A program made the translations under genes and the position numbers. A model generated the notes under the pieces. It ran no database searches and had not been told where the DNA came from. It saw nothing but the letters and a program-made list of their open reading frames with translations. A stretch of DNA of 64,000 nt, taken from positions 62,001 through 126,000 of the forward strand of contig DATKEN010000014.1 of assembly GCA_035512155.1 (NCBI GenBank). Direction: 5' to 3'. How positions within the stretch are numbered: the first letter of the stretch is position 1; each line of letters begins with the position of its first letter. This DNA is from JABCYV01 sp035512155. GTDB taxonomy: Bacteria; Acidobacteriota; Terriglobia; Terriglobales; Acidobacteriaceae. Of the stretch, positions 1 to 9,100 are shown one piece after another.

Positions 1-1837
1 GCCGACGGCGGTGTCGGAAGCGCCATTGCTGGGCAAAGCTTTGTCGCGAACGGCGCATGTGTCGTCGGGGGCTCCTCAGCCGATGGCGGCGTCTGAATTG
101 AAAGATCGTCGTCTCATCATCCTGTTTTTCGACCTTAGCTCTATGCAGCCGGATGAAATTGATCGCGCCACCACGTCAGGAGAGAACTATGTGGACAAGC
201 AGATGGTTCCTGCGGACCTTGTGGCAGTGATCTGCTTAGGCAGCTCGCTCACCGTGAATCAGGACTTCACGTCGGACAAAAACGCAATTAAGAAGACCCT
301 GCAAAAAATCAACCTGGGTGGTGGGCAAGGCTTTGAGGAGGGCTCGACTGGCTCCACTGAAGGAACTCCCGATACCGGAGGGTCTTTCACCGCGGATGAC
401 ACCGAGTACAACATCTTCAATACCGATCGCCGGCTCGAGGCTTTGCGGTCGGTAGCAGACCGGCTTTCTCACGTAGACGAGAAAAAGTCTTTGATCTACT
501 TTTCCAGCGGCATGGACCGCACCGGGATTGAAAACCAGTCGGAACTGCACGCCGCGATTAACGCAGCCGTGCGCGCCAACCTATCGATTTACACTATGGA
601 CATTCGTGGGTTGCAAGCGATCGTGCCCGGAGGGGAAGCCCAAAACGCGAGCTTGCGCGGAACTTCTCCCTACTCCGGTCAGGCCTCGCTGAATGCGCTC
701 AACTCCAACTTCACTACCCAGGAAACTCTGGTCACCCTTGCCGGCGATACTGGAGGCCGGGCTTTCCTCGATTCGAATGACTTCAGTCGAGTGTTCACCG
801 GCGTCCAGCAGGATACGTCGGTCTACTACCTCCTCGGCTATTACAGCAACAATTCTGCCCGCGATGGGCGTTTCCGCAAGATCACAGTGCGCGTGAATCG
901 CCCGGGCGTGAAGATTGACTTCCGCCGCGGGTACTATGCACCCGCAGACTTCCAGCATTCGACAAAGGAAGACCGCGAACTCCAACTCGATCAGGAATTA
1001 GCATCCGACCTGCCAAGTACCGATCTGCCTGTTTATCTCTCGGCTGCCTACTTTCGTATGAGCGATGGAAGATTCTACGTGCCAGTATCAGTTGTAGTTC
1101 CCGGCTCCCAGATTCCCTTCACGCGGAGCAATGAACAGGACCGCGCCACACTGGACGTGCTCGGAGTTGTGACGAGTCCGGATAAGCGGCCAATTGGCCA
1201 GATACGTGAGACGGTAAAACTGTCACTGAACACGACTGAACTGGTTGGCCGCAAAAATGTGCAGTATGACAACGGCTTTGTCTTGCCATCCGGCAAGTAT
1301 CACTTGAAGTTCGTGATTCGCGAAAATCAGACGGGGCGGTTGGGTTCGTTCGAAACCGATTTCACCATCCCTGATCTCAAGGGCGTTCCGGTAAAGATGA
1401 GTTCAGTTGTACTGGCCAGCCAGGTTCGGCCAGCAGGGAAGCGAAAGAGCGATAATCCATTAGTGCGTGACGGCTCAGAGGTGATTCCAAGTGTCACTCA
1501 TGTGTTCTCGGCAGGTCAGCATCTTTATTTCTATTACGAAGTCTACGACCCCACTCGGGAGCCAATCAGCGCGGCTGCGCAGTCGCCAGCGGGTGCGAAG
1601 TCCGGTATACGAGTGCTGACCAATGTTGCGTTCTTCAGTGGCAAGAAAAAGGTCTATGAGACGCCGGTGGTCGAGAGCGCGCAGCTCAACACGCCCCAAC
1701 GGCGAGCCACAGTCTTCCAACTCGACGTGCCGCTCACGCAATTAAAACCGGGTTTCTACACCTGCCAGGTGAATGTCATCGACGATGCAGCAGGGCAATT
1801 TCTTTTCCCTCGATTGAGTCTGCTGGTGAGGCAATGA
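1..1837 (+). CDS. VWFA-related domain protein, 5' end cut by window edge
   Basis: The reading frame is open from base 2 to the TGA at 1835-1837, so the true start lies upstream; the GTG at 11 is only the first in-frame start codon inside the window. The visible 608 residues begin with a von Willebrand A-like fold: a strand ending in FFDLSSM (a degenerate DxSxS metal site), then YFSSGMDRTG and IYTMDIRGL strands. Further on comes the YYLLGYYSNN...RFRKITVRV...RRGYYAP segment typical of the 'VWFA-related Acidobacterial domain' proteins, followed by a long beta-rich C-terminal half. Family members are usually exported; the signal peptide would be off-window. Substrate or partner is unknown. A second, shorter relative lies at 62131-63153. 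Confidence 0.8.
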   Translation, partial: PTAVSEAPLLGKALSRTAHVSSGAPQPMAASELKDRRLIILFFDLSSMQPDEIDRATTSGENYVDKQMVPADLVAVICLGSSLTVNQDFTSDKNAIKKTLQKINLGGGQGFEEGSTGSTEGTPDTGGSFTADDTEYNIFNTDRRLEALRSVADRLSHVDEKKSLIYFSSGMDRTGIENQSELHAAINAAVRANLSIYTMDIRGLQAIVPGGEAQNASLRGTSPYSGQASLNALNSNFTTQETLVTLAGDTGGRAFLDSNDFSRVFTGVQQDTSVYYLLGYYSNNSARDGRFRKITVRVNRPGVKIDFRRGYYAPADFQHSTKEDRELQLDQELASDLPSTDLPVYLSAAYFRMSDGRFYVPVSVVVPGSQIPFTRSNEQDRATLDVLGVVTSPDKRPIGQIRETVKLSLNTTELVGRKNVQYDNGFVLPSGKYHLKFVIRENQTGRLGSFETDFTIPDLKGVPVKMSSVVLASQVRPAGKRKSDNPLVRDGSEVIPSVTHVFSAGQHLYFYYEVYDPTREPISAAAQSPAGAKSGIRVLTNVAFFSGKKKVYETPVVESAQLNTPQRRATVFQLDVPLTQLKPGFYTCQVNVIDDAAGQFLFPRLSLLVRQ

Positions 1838-1983
1838 GCCGCCATCGGAGCAAGACTTCGAGCTCATGAGCGAACGCCAAACGCACTTATACATAACGAC
1901 TTATGCGTGTTTGTGCATTTCAACGTGCCGGTTTTTTTCATTGATTGCATCCAAACTTTTCATTCATTCATCCAAAAAGCGTA

Positions 1984-2012
1984 TTGACAGTCCCATGCGG
2001 TTCGCCTAGTAT
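1984..2012 (+). promoter_or_regulatory. Strong sigma70-type promoter of the cysteine/sulfite-reductase operon
   Basis: TTGACA at 1984-1989 and TAGTAT at 2007-2012 are separated by exactly 17 bases, close to the sigma70 consensus. Transcription would begin around 2017-2022, on or within a few bases of the ATG of the Cys-rich leader ORF at 2022. The message would therefore be leaderless or nearly so. No ribosome-binding sequence precedes that ATG, which fits. The 146 bases between the VWFA gene and this promoter hold no gene that I can see, only an A/T-rich tract. Confidence 0.75.
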
Positions 2013-2021
2013 CCAAATTTG

Positions 2022-2108
2022 ATGTTGGCCTCTAATCAGCTTCGCTGCCGGTGTTGTTCTTGTTGTTGTACGGGTGCGTCCACTGGCGCAGGGAGGCTGC
2101 TGACCTAA
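2022..2108 (+). CDS. Cysteine-rich leader peptide (28 aa), putative cysteine attenuator ORF
   Basis: ATG at 2022 opens a 28-codon ORF ending in TAA at 2106-2108. The peptide reads MLASNQLRCRCCSCCC followed by TGASTGAGRLLT. Six of residues 9-16 are Cys, encoded by TGC at 2046 and TGT at 2052, 2055, 2061, 2064 and 2067. It lies between a near-consensus promoter and a perfect terminator hairpin, directly upstream of sulfite reductase and the rest of a cysteine-synthesis operon. Amino-acid biosynthetic operons controlled by attenuation encode runs of the regulating amino acid in just this position, and leaderless polycysteine ORFs doing this are known from mycobacteria. I infer that ribosome stalling at the Cys codons senses cysteine supply. 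The sequence shows the ORF; translation is not proven. Confidence 0.75.
   Translation: MLASNQLRCRCCSCCCTGASTGAGRLLT
2045..2093 (+). promoter_or_regulatory. Alternative RNA pairings of the cys leader: protector hairpin and antiterminator strand
   Basis: The segment 2081-2093 (CACTGGCGCAGGG, inside the last third of the leader ORF) pairs with the 5' arm of the terminator at 2135-2147. CACTGGCG pairs perfectly with CGCCAGTG, then after a two-base internal loop GGG pairs with CCC. The same strand can instead pair with 2045-2053 (CTGCCGGTG) across the Cys codons, nine pairs with a two-base bulge. This gives the classic 1:2 / 2:3 / 3:4 set. A ribosome stalled on Cys codons would leave 2081-2093 free to block the terminator; a ribosome reaching the stop at 2106 would cover it and let the terminator form. 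Pairings were found by eye, not by energy calculation. Confidence 0.6.
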
Positions 2109-2134
2109 GTTTCTTTTAGAAATCGGCAATTATA

Positions 2135-2172
2135 CCCACCGCCAGTGCAGGCTACTGGCGGTGGGTTTTTTT
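2135..2172 (+). terminator. Attenuator terminator directly before the sulfite reductase start codon
   Basis: A perfect 12-bp stem (CCCACCGCCAGT at 2135-2146, ACTGGCGGTGGG at 2154-2165) with a 7-base loop is followed by seven T at 2166-2172. The ATG of the next gene is the very next base, 2173. A terminator in this place makes sense only as a conditional one. When read through, its 3' arm (GGCGGTGGG) is also the only purine-rich stretch available as ribosome-binding site, so the hairpin may hide that as well. Confidence 0.85.
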
Positions 2173-3873
2173 ATGTCCAACACAGGCACAGAGACGAAAG
2201 CGCAGCGCGTCGAACGGCTCAAACGGGAAAAGAACCCGTGGGAAGGCCTCGACGAAATTCGGCGCTTTGCGCGCGAGGGATTTGGCTCCATCACCCCGGA
2301 ATGGCTGGGCACCTATTTTCGTTGGTGGGGGGTTTACACCCAAGGCGACGGCGCCGGTGTGGTTGGGGGAAAGAATGGTGAAGGCAAGGCGCTTCCGTAC
2401 TTCATGGTTCGCATCCGGATTCCGGGCGGCCTGTTGCGTTCCGACCAACTTCGCACCATCGCCGCGGTCACCGAGCGCTATGCCAAAGGCACGGCGGACC
2501 TGACCGTAAGACAGAATATTCAGCTGCACTGGGTGACGATCGAGAGCTTGCCTGAAGTCCTGGATGCGCTCTGGCGCGCTGGCCTTACTACTATGGGCTC
2601 TTGCGGTGATGACACCCGCAACATTACCGGCTGCCCCTTGGCCGGCGTGGATGCGGATGAGATCTGCGATGCTTCTCCGCTGGGGCTCGAAGCCAATCAG
2701 TTTTTCGTGGGCAATGCCGAGTTTTACAACCTCCCCCGCAAATTCAAGATTTGCATCACCGGCTGCAAGGTATGGTGCGCCTATCCCGAAATCAATGACG
2801 TTGGACTGACCGCAATCCGCCGTGCTGGCGACGGTTCGGAGATCGGCTACTCCTTGCGCGTGGGCGGGGGCTTGTCCACTGACCCGCATCTGGCCGTACG
2901 TTTGAACGCTTTTGTTCGACAGCATGAGGTAATCCCGGTTCTCAAGGGAATTGCCGAGATTTTTCGGGAGAGCGAAAAGCTGCGGGAAAACCGGGAGCGG
3001 GCGCGTCTCAAATTCCTCTTCCTGAAGCACGGTTGGACCGCTGACAGTTTTCAGCACGAACTGGAACAGCGAATCGGTTTCCGACTGGAACCCGCGGCAG
3101 AGGAGAGGCCACCCCAGGATGTCTATCGCGATCATGTCGGAATCCATCAACAGAAACAGCCTGGGTACTGCTATGTGGGAGCGGCAGTGCTGCGTGGCCG
3201 GATCACGGCCCCGCAAATGCACGCGGCCGCAGATCTGTCCGACCGTTTCGCCAACGGCGAACTGCGCACCACCAACATGCAAAACCTGCTAATCGTGAAT
3301 GTGCCACGCCAGAACGTGGACGCGCTAGCGAGCCAATTGAACAGCGTCGGCCTCCTAGTTGCCGGCTCGCCGTTCTGGCGCGGCGCGATTGCCTGCAGCG
3401 GATCTGAATTTTGCAAACTCGCGATCACAGAAACTAAGAGCTTTTCTCGCTGGCTAGTGGAGGAACTGGAAGAAAGACTTCCCGGCTTCGACCAACACTT
3501 AAAGCTGCATGTCACCGGATGTCCGAATAGTTGCGGCCAGCATTGGATTGCGGACGTTGGCATCGAGGGCAAGAAGATCAAAGTTGGGGATCGCATGGTG
3601 GACGCCTACTACTTTTGTGTGGGCGGAGCGGTCGGGCTGCATGAGTCGGTGGCTCGGCCCATTGGCTATCGCTGCCCAGCTAGTGAGGTTCCGGACGCGA
3701 TCGAGCGCCTGCTGCGGCGCTATTTGGATGAACGCCTGCCAGGAGAGAATCTGCGACGTTTCTTTGCGAGATACAGCGATGAGGAGTTGCGGGAGTGTGT
3801 GGCGGGTGAGTTGGTCGCCGCGGTAGCGAGGGATCCGTCGCCCGGGCAAGCGCCGCATGTGGTGGAAGGCTAG
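2173..3873 (+). CDS. Ferredoxin-type sulfite (or nitrite) reductase, siroheme/4Fe-4S
   Basis: 566 residues with the two-fold repeat of the nitrite/sulfite reductase family. An N-terminal ferredoxin-like half (about residues 50-130) is followed by the first siroheme half with DLTVRQNIQLHW and NITGCPLAG, then the second repeat. The Fe-S/siroheme Cys residues are seen as C-SGSEF-C near residue 410 and C-PNS-C near 450. It reduces sulfite to sulfide (or nitrite to ammonia) with electrons from ferredoxin. The neighbours, siroheme synthesis and an APS/PAPS reductase, plus a Cys-codon leader upstream, favour sulfite. A GTG at 2161 is in frame but lies inside the terminator stem, so ATG 2173 is chosen. 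Expression is likely set by the attenuator at 2022-2172. Confidence 0.85.
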   Translation: MSNTGTETKAQRVERLKREKNPWEGLDEIRRFAREGFGSITPEWLGTYFRWWGVYTQGDGAGVVGGKNGEGKALPYFMVRIRIPGGLLRSDQLRTIAAVTERYAKGTADLTVRQNIQLHWVTIESLPEVLDALWRAGLTTMGSCGDDTRNITGCPLAGVDADEICDASPLGLEANQFFVGNAEFYNLPRKFKICITGCKVWCAYPEINDVGLTAIRRAGDGSEIGYSLRVGGGLSTDPHLAVRLNAFVRQHEVIPVLKGIAEIFRESEKLRENRERARLKFLFLKHGWTADSFQHELEQRIGFRLEPAAEERPPQDVYRDHVGIHQQKQPGYCYVGAAVLRGRITAPQMHAAADLSDRFANGELRTTNMQNLLIVNVPRQNVDALASQLNSVGLLVAGSPFWRGAIACSGSEFCKLAITETKSFSRWLVEELEERLPGFDQHLKLHVTGCPNSCGQHWIADVGIEGKKIKVGDRMVDAYYFCVGGAVGLHESVARPIGYRCPASEVPDAIERLLRRYLDERLPGENLRRFFARYSDEELRECVAGELVAAVARDPSPGQAPHVVEG

Positions 3874-3895
3874 TTATGCGAAAAAAGGCAAAACG

Positions 3896-4507
3896 ATGAG
3901 CTTGTTTCCCATCTTTCTAAAACTCGACGATCGACCGTGCTTAGTTGTAGGAGGGGGCACGATCGGCCAGGGAAAGATTCGCAGCTTGATCACGGCAGGC
4001 GCCAGAGTCCGAGTTGTAGCGCCGCACGCGACTGCGACGGTTGGTGAGTGGGCGCGCGCTGGAGTGATTACCTGGGAGCGGCGAAACTTTGAAGCCTCCG
4101 ATCTGGATGGCGTCGTTCTAGTAGTTGCCGCGACGAATTCTACCGCGGCAAACGAAATCATCTTCCGGGAAGCGCAACGGCGGAACATCCTTTGCAATGC
4201 CGTGGACGATCCCGAACGCTGCGATTTTTATTACCCGGCGGTGGTACGTCGAGGAAATCTTCAAGTTGCCATCTCGACTGCTGGCCATAGTCCCGCGCTC
4301 GCTCAGCGGCTGCGACGGGAACTTGAAGCGCAGTTCGGATCCGAATACGCAGGATGGCTGGAGCAGTTGAGGGAGATGAGGCGCCAACTATTTGCCAGCG
4401 ACATTGCCCCCGATGACCGACGGCATCTGCTGCACGAACTCGCCAGTCGCAGCGCCTTTGAGTCCGCGACCGGCGCGAGTCTTCGCAGCAAGGAGGAAAT
4501 TTCGTGA
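3896..4507 (+). CDS. Precorrin-2 dehydrogenase / sirohydrochlorin ferrochelatase (CysG N-terminal type)
   Basis: 203 residues. The N-terminal Rossmann motif VVGGGTIGQGKI follows FLKLDDRPC, as in Met8p and the N-terminal half of CysG. Later segments (VVAATNS..AN, NAVDDPERCDFYYPAVVRRG, LQVAISTAGHSPALAQRLR) are family signatures. It oxidises precorrin-2 with NAD+ to sirohydrochlorin and probably inserts Fe2+ to make siroheme for the reductase upstream. An ATG at 3857 is in frame but would overlap the reductase gene and add 13 atypical residues; ATG 3896, giving MSLFPIFLKL, fits the family. The GTG of the next gene overlaps its stop. Confidence 0.85.
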   Translation: MSLFPIFLKLDDRPCLVVGGGTIGQGKIRSLITAGARVRVVAPHATATVGEWARAGVITWERRNFEASDLDGVVLVVAATNSTAANEIIFREAQRRNILCNAVDDPERCDFYYPAVVRRGNLQVAISTAGHSPALAQRLRRELEAQFGSEYAGWLEQLREMRRQLFASDIAPDDRRHLLHELASRSAFESATGASLRSKEEIS

Positions 4508-5334
4508 CGGGAAAAGTTCATCTAGTAGGCGCTGGACCGGGCGATCCTGAACTGCTCACCCTGAAAGCGCTTAAGGCCTTGAAAAGAGCTGATGTGGTGT
4601 TGCATGACGATCTGATCAGACCGGAGATTCTTGCTTTTATTCCGTCGACAGCAGAAGTCCGAAATGTTGGGAAGCGGTGCGGATGGAAAAGTATCAGTCA
4701 GGAGGAGATTAACTCTCTCCTGATCCAATTTGCCTCGGTGGGATTGCAGGTAGTTCGCCTGAAAAGTGGAGACCCGCTCATCTTCGGTCGCGCAGGGGAA
4801 GAGATCGAAGCTCTACGTCAAGCCGGCGTTGATTTCGAGATTGTTCCCGGAGTGACCGCCGCTCTAGGTGCTGCCGCGGCAACGAATATTCCCCTGACTC
4901 ACCGCCAGATTTCATCAGCACTGATTTTTCTTACCAGCCATCATTCGAATGGCGCTGACTCGAGCAAATGGCCAGCGCATCTGCCGTCCGATGCCACGCT
5001 GGTGATTTACATGCCTGGTTACCAGTACCAGAGCACCGCTGCCCGTTTGATCGAAGCCGGGTTAAGGCAAACAACTCCCTGCGCCATCATTTCGCAGGCC
5101 ACAGCGCCAGAACAACAAGTTCATCGCACAACCCTAAAGGATCTAGCTCTTGCTCCCCGACTGCCGGCTCCCACTTTGCTGGTGGTCGGGGAAGTCGTAC
5201 GTTTTGCCGACCACGCCTCTTTGCGCGAGGAGTTTGCCTGGTCGAGTCTGGAGCAAGTTATTCCGCTGCTGGCGCAGGCCAGCCTTTCAGGTGAGGGCGA
5301 GCCATTTCGTGGGACTCAGGAGCAATCCGAGTGA
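4504..5334 (+). CDS. cobA: Uroporphyrinogen-III C-methyltransferase
   Basis: 276 residues of tetrapyrrole methylase fold. It starts with KVHLVGAGPGDPELLTLKA, then LHDDLI, VRLKSGDPLIFGRAGEE and a PGVTAALGAAA loop: the SAM-binding and substrate motifs of SUMT. It methylates uroporphyrinogen III twice to give precorrin-2, the substrate of the enzyme encoded just upstream. The two genes together replace one fused CysG. The GTG start at 4504 overlaps the previous stop by four bases, so translational coupling is likely. The last 30 or so residues after the methylase domain are variable and not recognised. Confidence 0.88.
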   Translation: MTGKVHLVGAGPGDPELLTLKALKALKRADVVLHDDLIRPEILAFIPSTAEVRNVGKRCGWKSISQEEINSLLIQFASVGLQVVRLKSGDPLIFGRAGEEIEALRQAGVDFEIVPGVTAALGAAAATNIPLTHRQISSALIFLTSHHSNGADSSKWPAHLPSDATLVIYMPGYQYQSTAARLIEAGLRQTTPCAIISQATAPEQQVHRTTLKDLALAPRLPAPTLLVVGEVVRFADHASLREEFAWSSLEQVIPLLAQASLSGEGEPFRGTQEQSE

Positions 5335-6068
5335 AAGAGCACTGGGAGCAAGCACAAATTCCGGCCGAACAATGGACTGCTGAGGAAGTTTTGCGATGGG
5401 CATCCACAACTTTCAGGAACGACATGGCTATGGCTTCCGGCTTCGGCGTGGAAGGCATGGCGCTGATCGACATTGCCTCGCGGGTAGTGCCCGATCTGAA
5501 GGTCTTTACGCTGGACACTGAGTTCCTGTTTCCCGAAACTTACGATTTGATTGATCGCGTTGAAAAGCGCTACGGAATCAAGGTGGAAAGGGTCTACTCA
5601 ACCTTGACGCCGGAGGAGCAGGAGCGCGAGCATGGCCGAGCGCTATGGGCCAGCGATCCGGACCAATGCTGCAACCTCAGGAAAATCGAGCCGCTTAAAC
5701 AGAAACTCTCCGAGCTGCGCGCATGGGTCACAGCAATCCGCAGGGATCAGACCGCCGCACGATCCTCGGCCCGCAAAGTGGAGTGGGACGCGAAGTTTAA
5801 GCTGGTGAAGATCAACCCCATTGCGGACTGGACGACTGAGAAGGTGTGGAATTATGTCCGCAAGCACAACGTCCCGTATAACCCGCTGCACGATCGGAAT
5901 TACCCGAGCATAGGATGCACCCATTGCACCCGAGCGATTCAGCCCGGGGAAGACGTTCGCGCTGGACGCTGGTCAGGCTTCCAGAAGACCGAATGCGGGT
6001 TGCACGTCGGGTCTGCTGTAACGCCATTAGTGAACATTGCAGCCCCCGTGAGTTGCGAAGAAACGTAA
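5331..6068 (+). CDS. cysH: Phosphoadenylyl-/adenylyl-sulfate reductase
   Basis: 245 residues. The PAPS-reductase fold is seen in MASGFGVEGMALIDI (degenerate P-loop), VFTLDTEFLFPETY and INPIADWTTEKVWNYV. Four Cys that ligate a 4Fe-4S cluster are present as D-Q-C-C near residue 110 and C-T-H-C near 200, and ECGLH near the C-terminus holds the catalytic Cys. Enzymes with the cluster usually prefer APS over PAPS. The product, sulfite, is the substrate of the first gene of this operon. GTG start at 5331 overlaps the cobA stop by four bases. ATP sulfurylase genes are not in the window. Confidence 0.88.
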   Translation: MKEHWEQAQIPAEQWTAEEVLRWASTTFRNDMAMASGFGVEGMALIDIASRVVPDLKVFTLDTEFLFPETYDLIDRVEKRYGIKVERVYSTLTPEEQEREHGRALWASDPDQCCNLRKIEPLKQKLSELRAWVTAIRRDQTAARSSARKVEWDAKFKLVKINPIADWTTEKVWNYVRKHNVPYNPLHDRNYPSIGCTHCTRAIQPGEDVRAGRWSGFQKTECGLHVGSAVTPLVNIAAPVSCEET

Positions 6069-6171
6069 ATCGGGCTCAATAGCCGAGCTTCATCCGCCAT
6101 AGAAAAATCCATCAGCGTCATCGAAATTCTGGATTGTACTTTCGAGGTGCCATGAAGGTACACAATGAAAG

Positions 6172-9100
6172 ATGGCGCGCAGTTTCACAGCGATCGACCA
6201 CGATGCCTGCGGTGTGGGTTTCATTGCCCAACTAGGGCGCGAACCTTCGCACGAGATAGTGACGCGCGGTCTACAGGCTTTGGAGCGCCTGGGGCACCGC
6301 GGCGGGGTTGACGCGGACGGACGCAGCGGCGACGGTGCAGGCCTGCTTACCCAAATCCCTGACCGGTTTATCCGGTTCCAGGCGCGTCAGTCAGGAATCG
6401 AGCTGCCTGCGGTGTTCGGAATGGGGATGGTATTCCTCACTCGTGGCCACGAAGAGACAGCACGCGCAACCATCGAGACGCTCGCGGTAGAAAACGACCT
6501 TAAATGCCTGGGCTGGCGACCGGTCCCGACCATGGCTGAAGTCGCCGGGCCGCGCGCGGGCGACACTCTCCCTGTCATCAGGCAGTGCTTCTTCGAAGCT
6601 CAGCAACCAATTGCCGATTTAGAAGACCTCCTGTTTCGGTTACGAAAGGAAGCGGAAGCAGGCGCGCCCCCAGGAACCTATTTCTGTTCGCTCAGTTCGC
6701 GAACTGTAGTTTACAAGGGGTTGTTGACACCTTCCCAGTTGCCCGCTTTCTACCCTGACTTGGCCGACCCGGAATTTACCAGTTCGTTTGTCATCTTTCA
6801 CCAGCGCTATTCCACCAACACTCAACCCAGTTGGTCGCTGGCGCAACCCTTCCGCTTTGTGGCGCACAACGGCGAGATCAACACTATCAGCGGAAACCGC
6901 CGCTGGTTGAGGGCCAAAGAATCCGCAGTGCGGCAGGGTCTTGGGCTCTCCAATCGAATACGCCTGCTGGAAGAACGGGTGAGCGATTCAGCAAGCTTCG
7001 ACAACGGCGTGGAAATTTTGCTTCGCCAGGGTCATAGCCCGGCTGAAGCCCTGTTAGCGATGGTTCCACCAGCCTGGGAAAACGGCCCCCAAGCCACCAC
7101 TGAGTTGGGTTTCTTTCTTGAGGAACGCGCGCGTGAGCAAGAACCATGGGACGGTCCGGCAGCGCTCGTCTTTACTGACGGCCTCACCGTAGGCGCCAAG
7201 CTAGACCGCAACGGACTACGGCCTTTGCGCTACACCCTTACTGCTGACGATCTATTGGTTGTGGGCTCCGAAGTTGGAATCGCGCACTTGCGCAGCAAGC
7301 GCGTCATCGAACGGCAACGTCTTGGGCCAGGCGAGATGCTTCTCGTGAATCTGGTGAGCGGGGAGTTGGTCCGGCCCAGCGACCCGGTGCCGCTGCGTTC
7401 AAAGACTTCGCAACGTCCAAGACGGCCTTCTGTTTTCGTGGCTCCAGGCGATAGTCCTTTCGTTGCGCCAACACCAGAACCCACGAAAGTCATGGCAGCA
7501 TTAGGCTGGAGCGAAGATCAATATCGGCTGTTGTTTCAACCTCTCGTGGAGCAGGGCCAAGAAGCGGTGTGGAGCATGGGGGACGATGCGCCTCCGGCTG
7601 CGCTATCAAGCTTCCGGCGTCCACTTTGGGATTATTGTAAGCAGCGCTTCGCGCAAGTTACGAATCCGCCCATTGACTCTCTGCGCGAAAGTCACGTGAT
7701 GTCGTTGAAGACCTACTTGGGCGATAGAGTAGTGCTCAATTCGCCGCTGCTCGACGGCGGGCAGTTGGAGGTGTTGGAGAAAGAATTAGGAAGTTGTCAC
7801 CAAATCGGTTTCACCTTTTCGGTGGCCGATGGGGTCGAGGGCGGTGGGGCGGCACTGGCACGGGTGCAAGCGCAGGCGAAACTTGCCGTCGCCAGAAAGC
7901 CTGGATTGATCCTGCTCAGCGATCGTGGAGTCCATGCGCAACGAACGGCGCTGCCCGCGCTGCTGGCAGCGGCTGCTGCTTGGAAATCCATGGTCGAAGC
8001 TGGAGGATGGAACATCCCCTTGGTGATTGAGACTGGGCAAGTCATTGACACCCATCACGTGGCCCTGCTTATCGCCACCGGTGCGACCGCTGTCTTTCCC
8101 TACCTGGCGATCGAGCGAGCCGTGAACCTCAGACCGGACGGAGCAAACCGCTACCGTGCTGCCGTGGAAAAGGGACTGCGTAAAGTAATCGCTCGAATGG
8201 GAATCTCCACCATTGCCAGCTATCGAAATAGCCAACTCTTTGAGACCGTCGGCCTGGACCCAGACATTTGCGAGGATTACTTTGAAGATGCAGGGCATGC
8301 TCTTGGCGGTAAAGGGCTTAACGATCTATTGCAGGATTGCTTAGACCGCCACGCTGCAGCGTTCTCTCTCCTAGCAGCCGAGTTGCAGGACAAAGGACTC
8401 TATCGCTTCCGTCACAATGGGGAACGTCACGCCAGCTCGCCCGAACTGGTACGGCGCATACATCGTTACATCAAATCGCCTACGGCGGAAAACTACCGAG
8501 CATTTACGGAACTCGGAGAAGCACGAGAGGCTGTCGCCGTTAGAGACCTTCTAGAGATTGTTTCGCAGGATCCGGTGCCGGTGGAAGAAGTTGAAGCAGA
8601 AACTTCCGTGCTTAGCCGCTTCAGCACTCAGGCGATGTCGCTAGGAGCGATTTCGCCCGAGACCCATCGGACGCTGGCCATCGCGATGAACCGACTGGGT
8701 GGCCGCAGCAATACCGGCGAGGGCGGCGAAGATCCAGAGATCTATGGGGACGGTTCCGAGGCCAATAATCGGGTCAAGCAGGTCGCCTCCGCGCGCTTTG
8801 GCGTGACGGCTGAATATCTGGTGCACGCGGATGAACTGGAAATCAAAATCGCGCAAGGGGCTAAGCCCGGCGAAGGTGGCCAACTTCCCGCTAACAAAGT
8901 GTCGGCATATATCGCGCGATTGCGGCACGCCGTGCCGGGGATGATGCTTATCTCGCCTCCACCCCATCATGACATTTACAGCATCGAAGACTTGGCGCAA
9001 CTGATCTACGATTTGCGGGCGGTGAATCCGCAAGCGCGAATCGGCGTGAAACTAGTCTCCAGCTCTGGCGTAGGAATTATTGCTACCGGCGTGGCAAAAG

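Noticed and set aside
2161..2172. GTG start for sulfite reductase inside the terminator stem
   Set aside because: It would begin translation within the 3' arm and T-tract and adds four residues (MGFF) not expected; ATG 2173 is the natural start.
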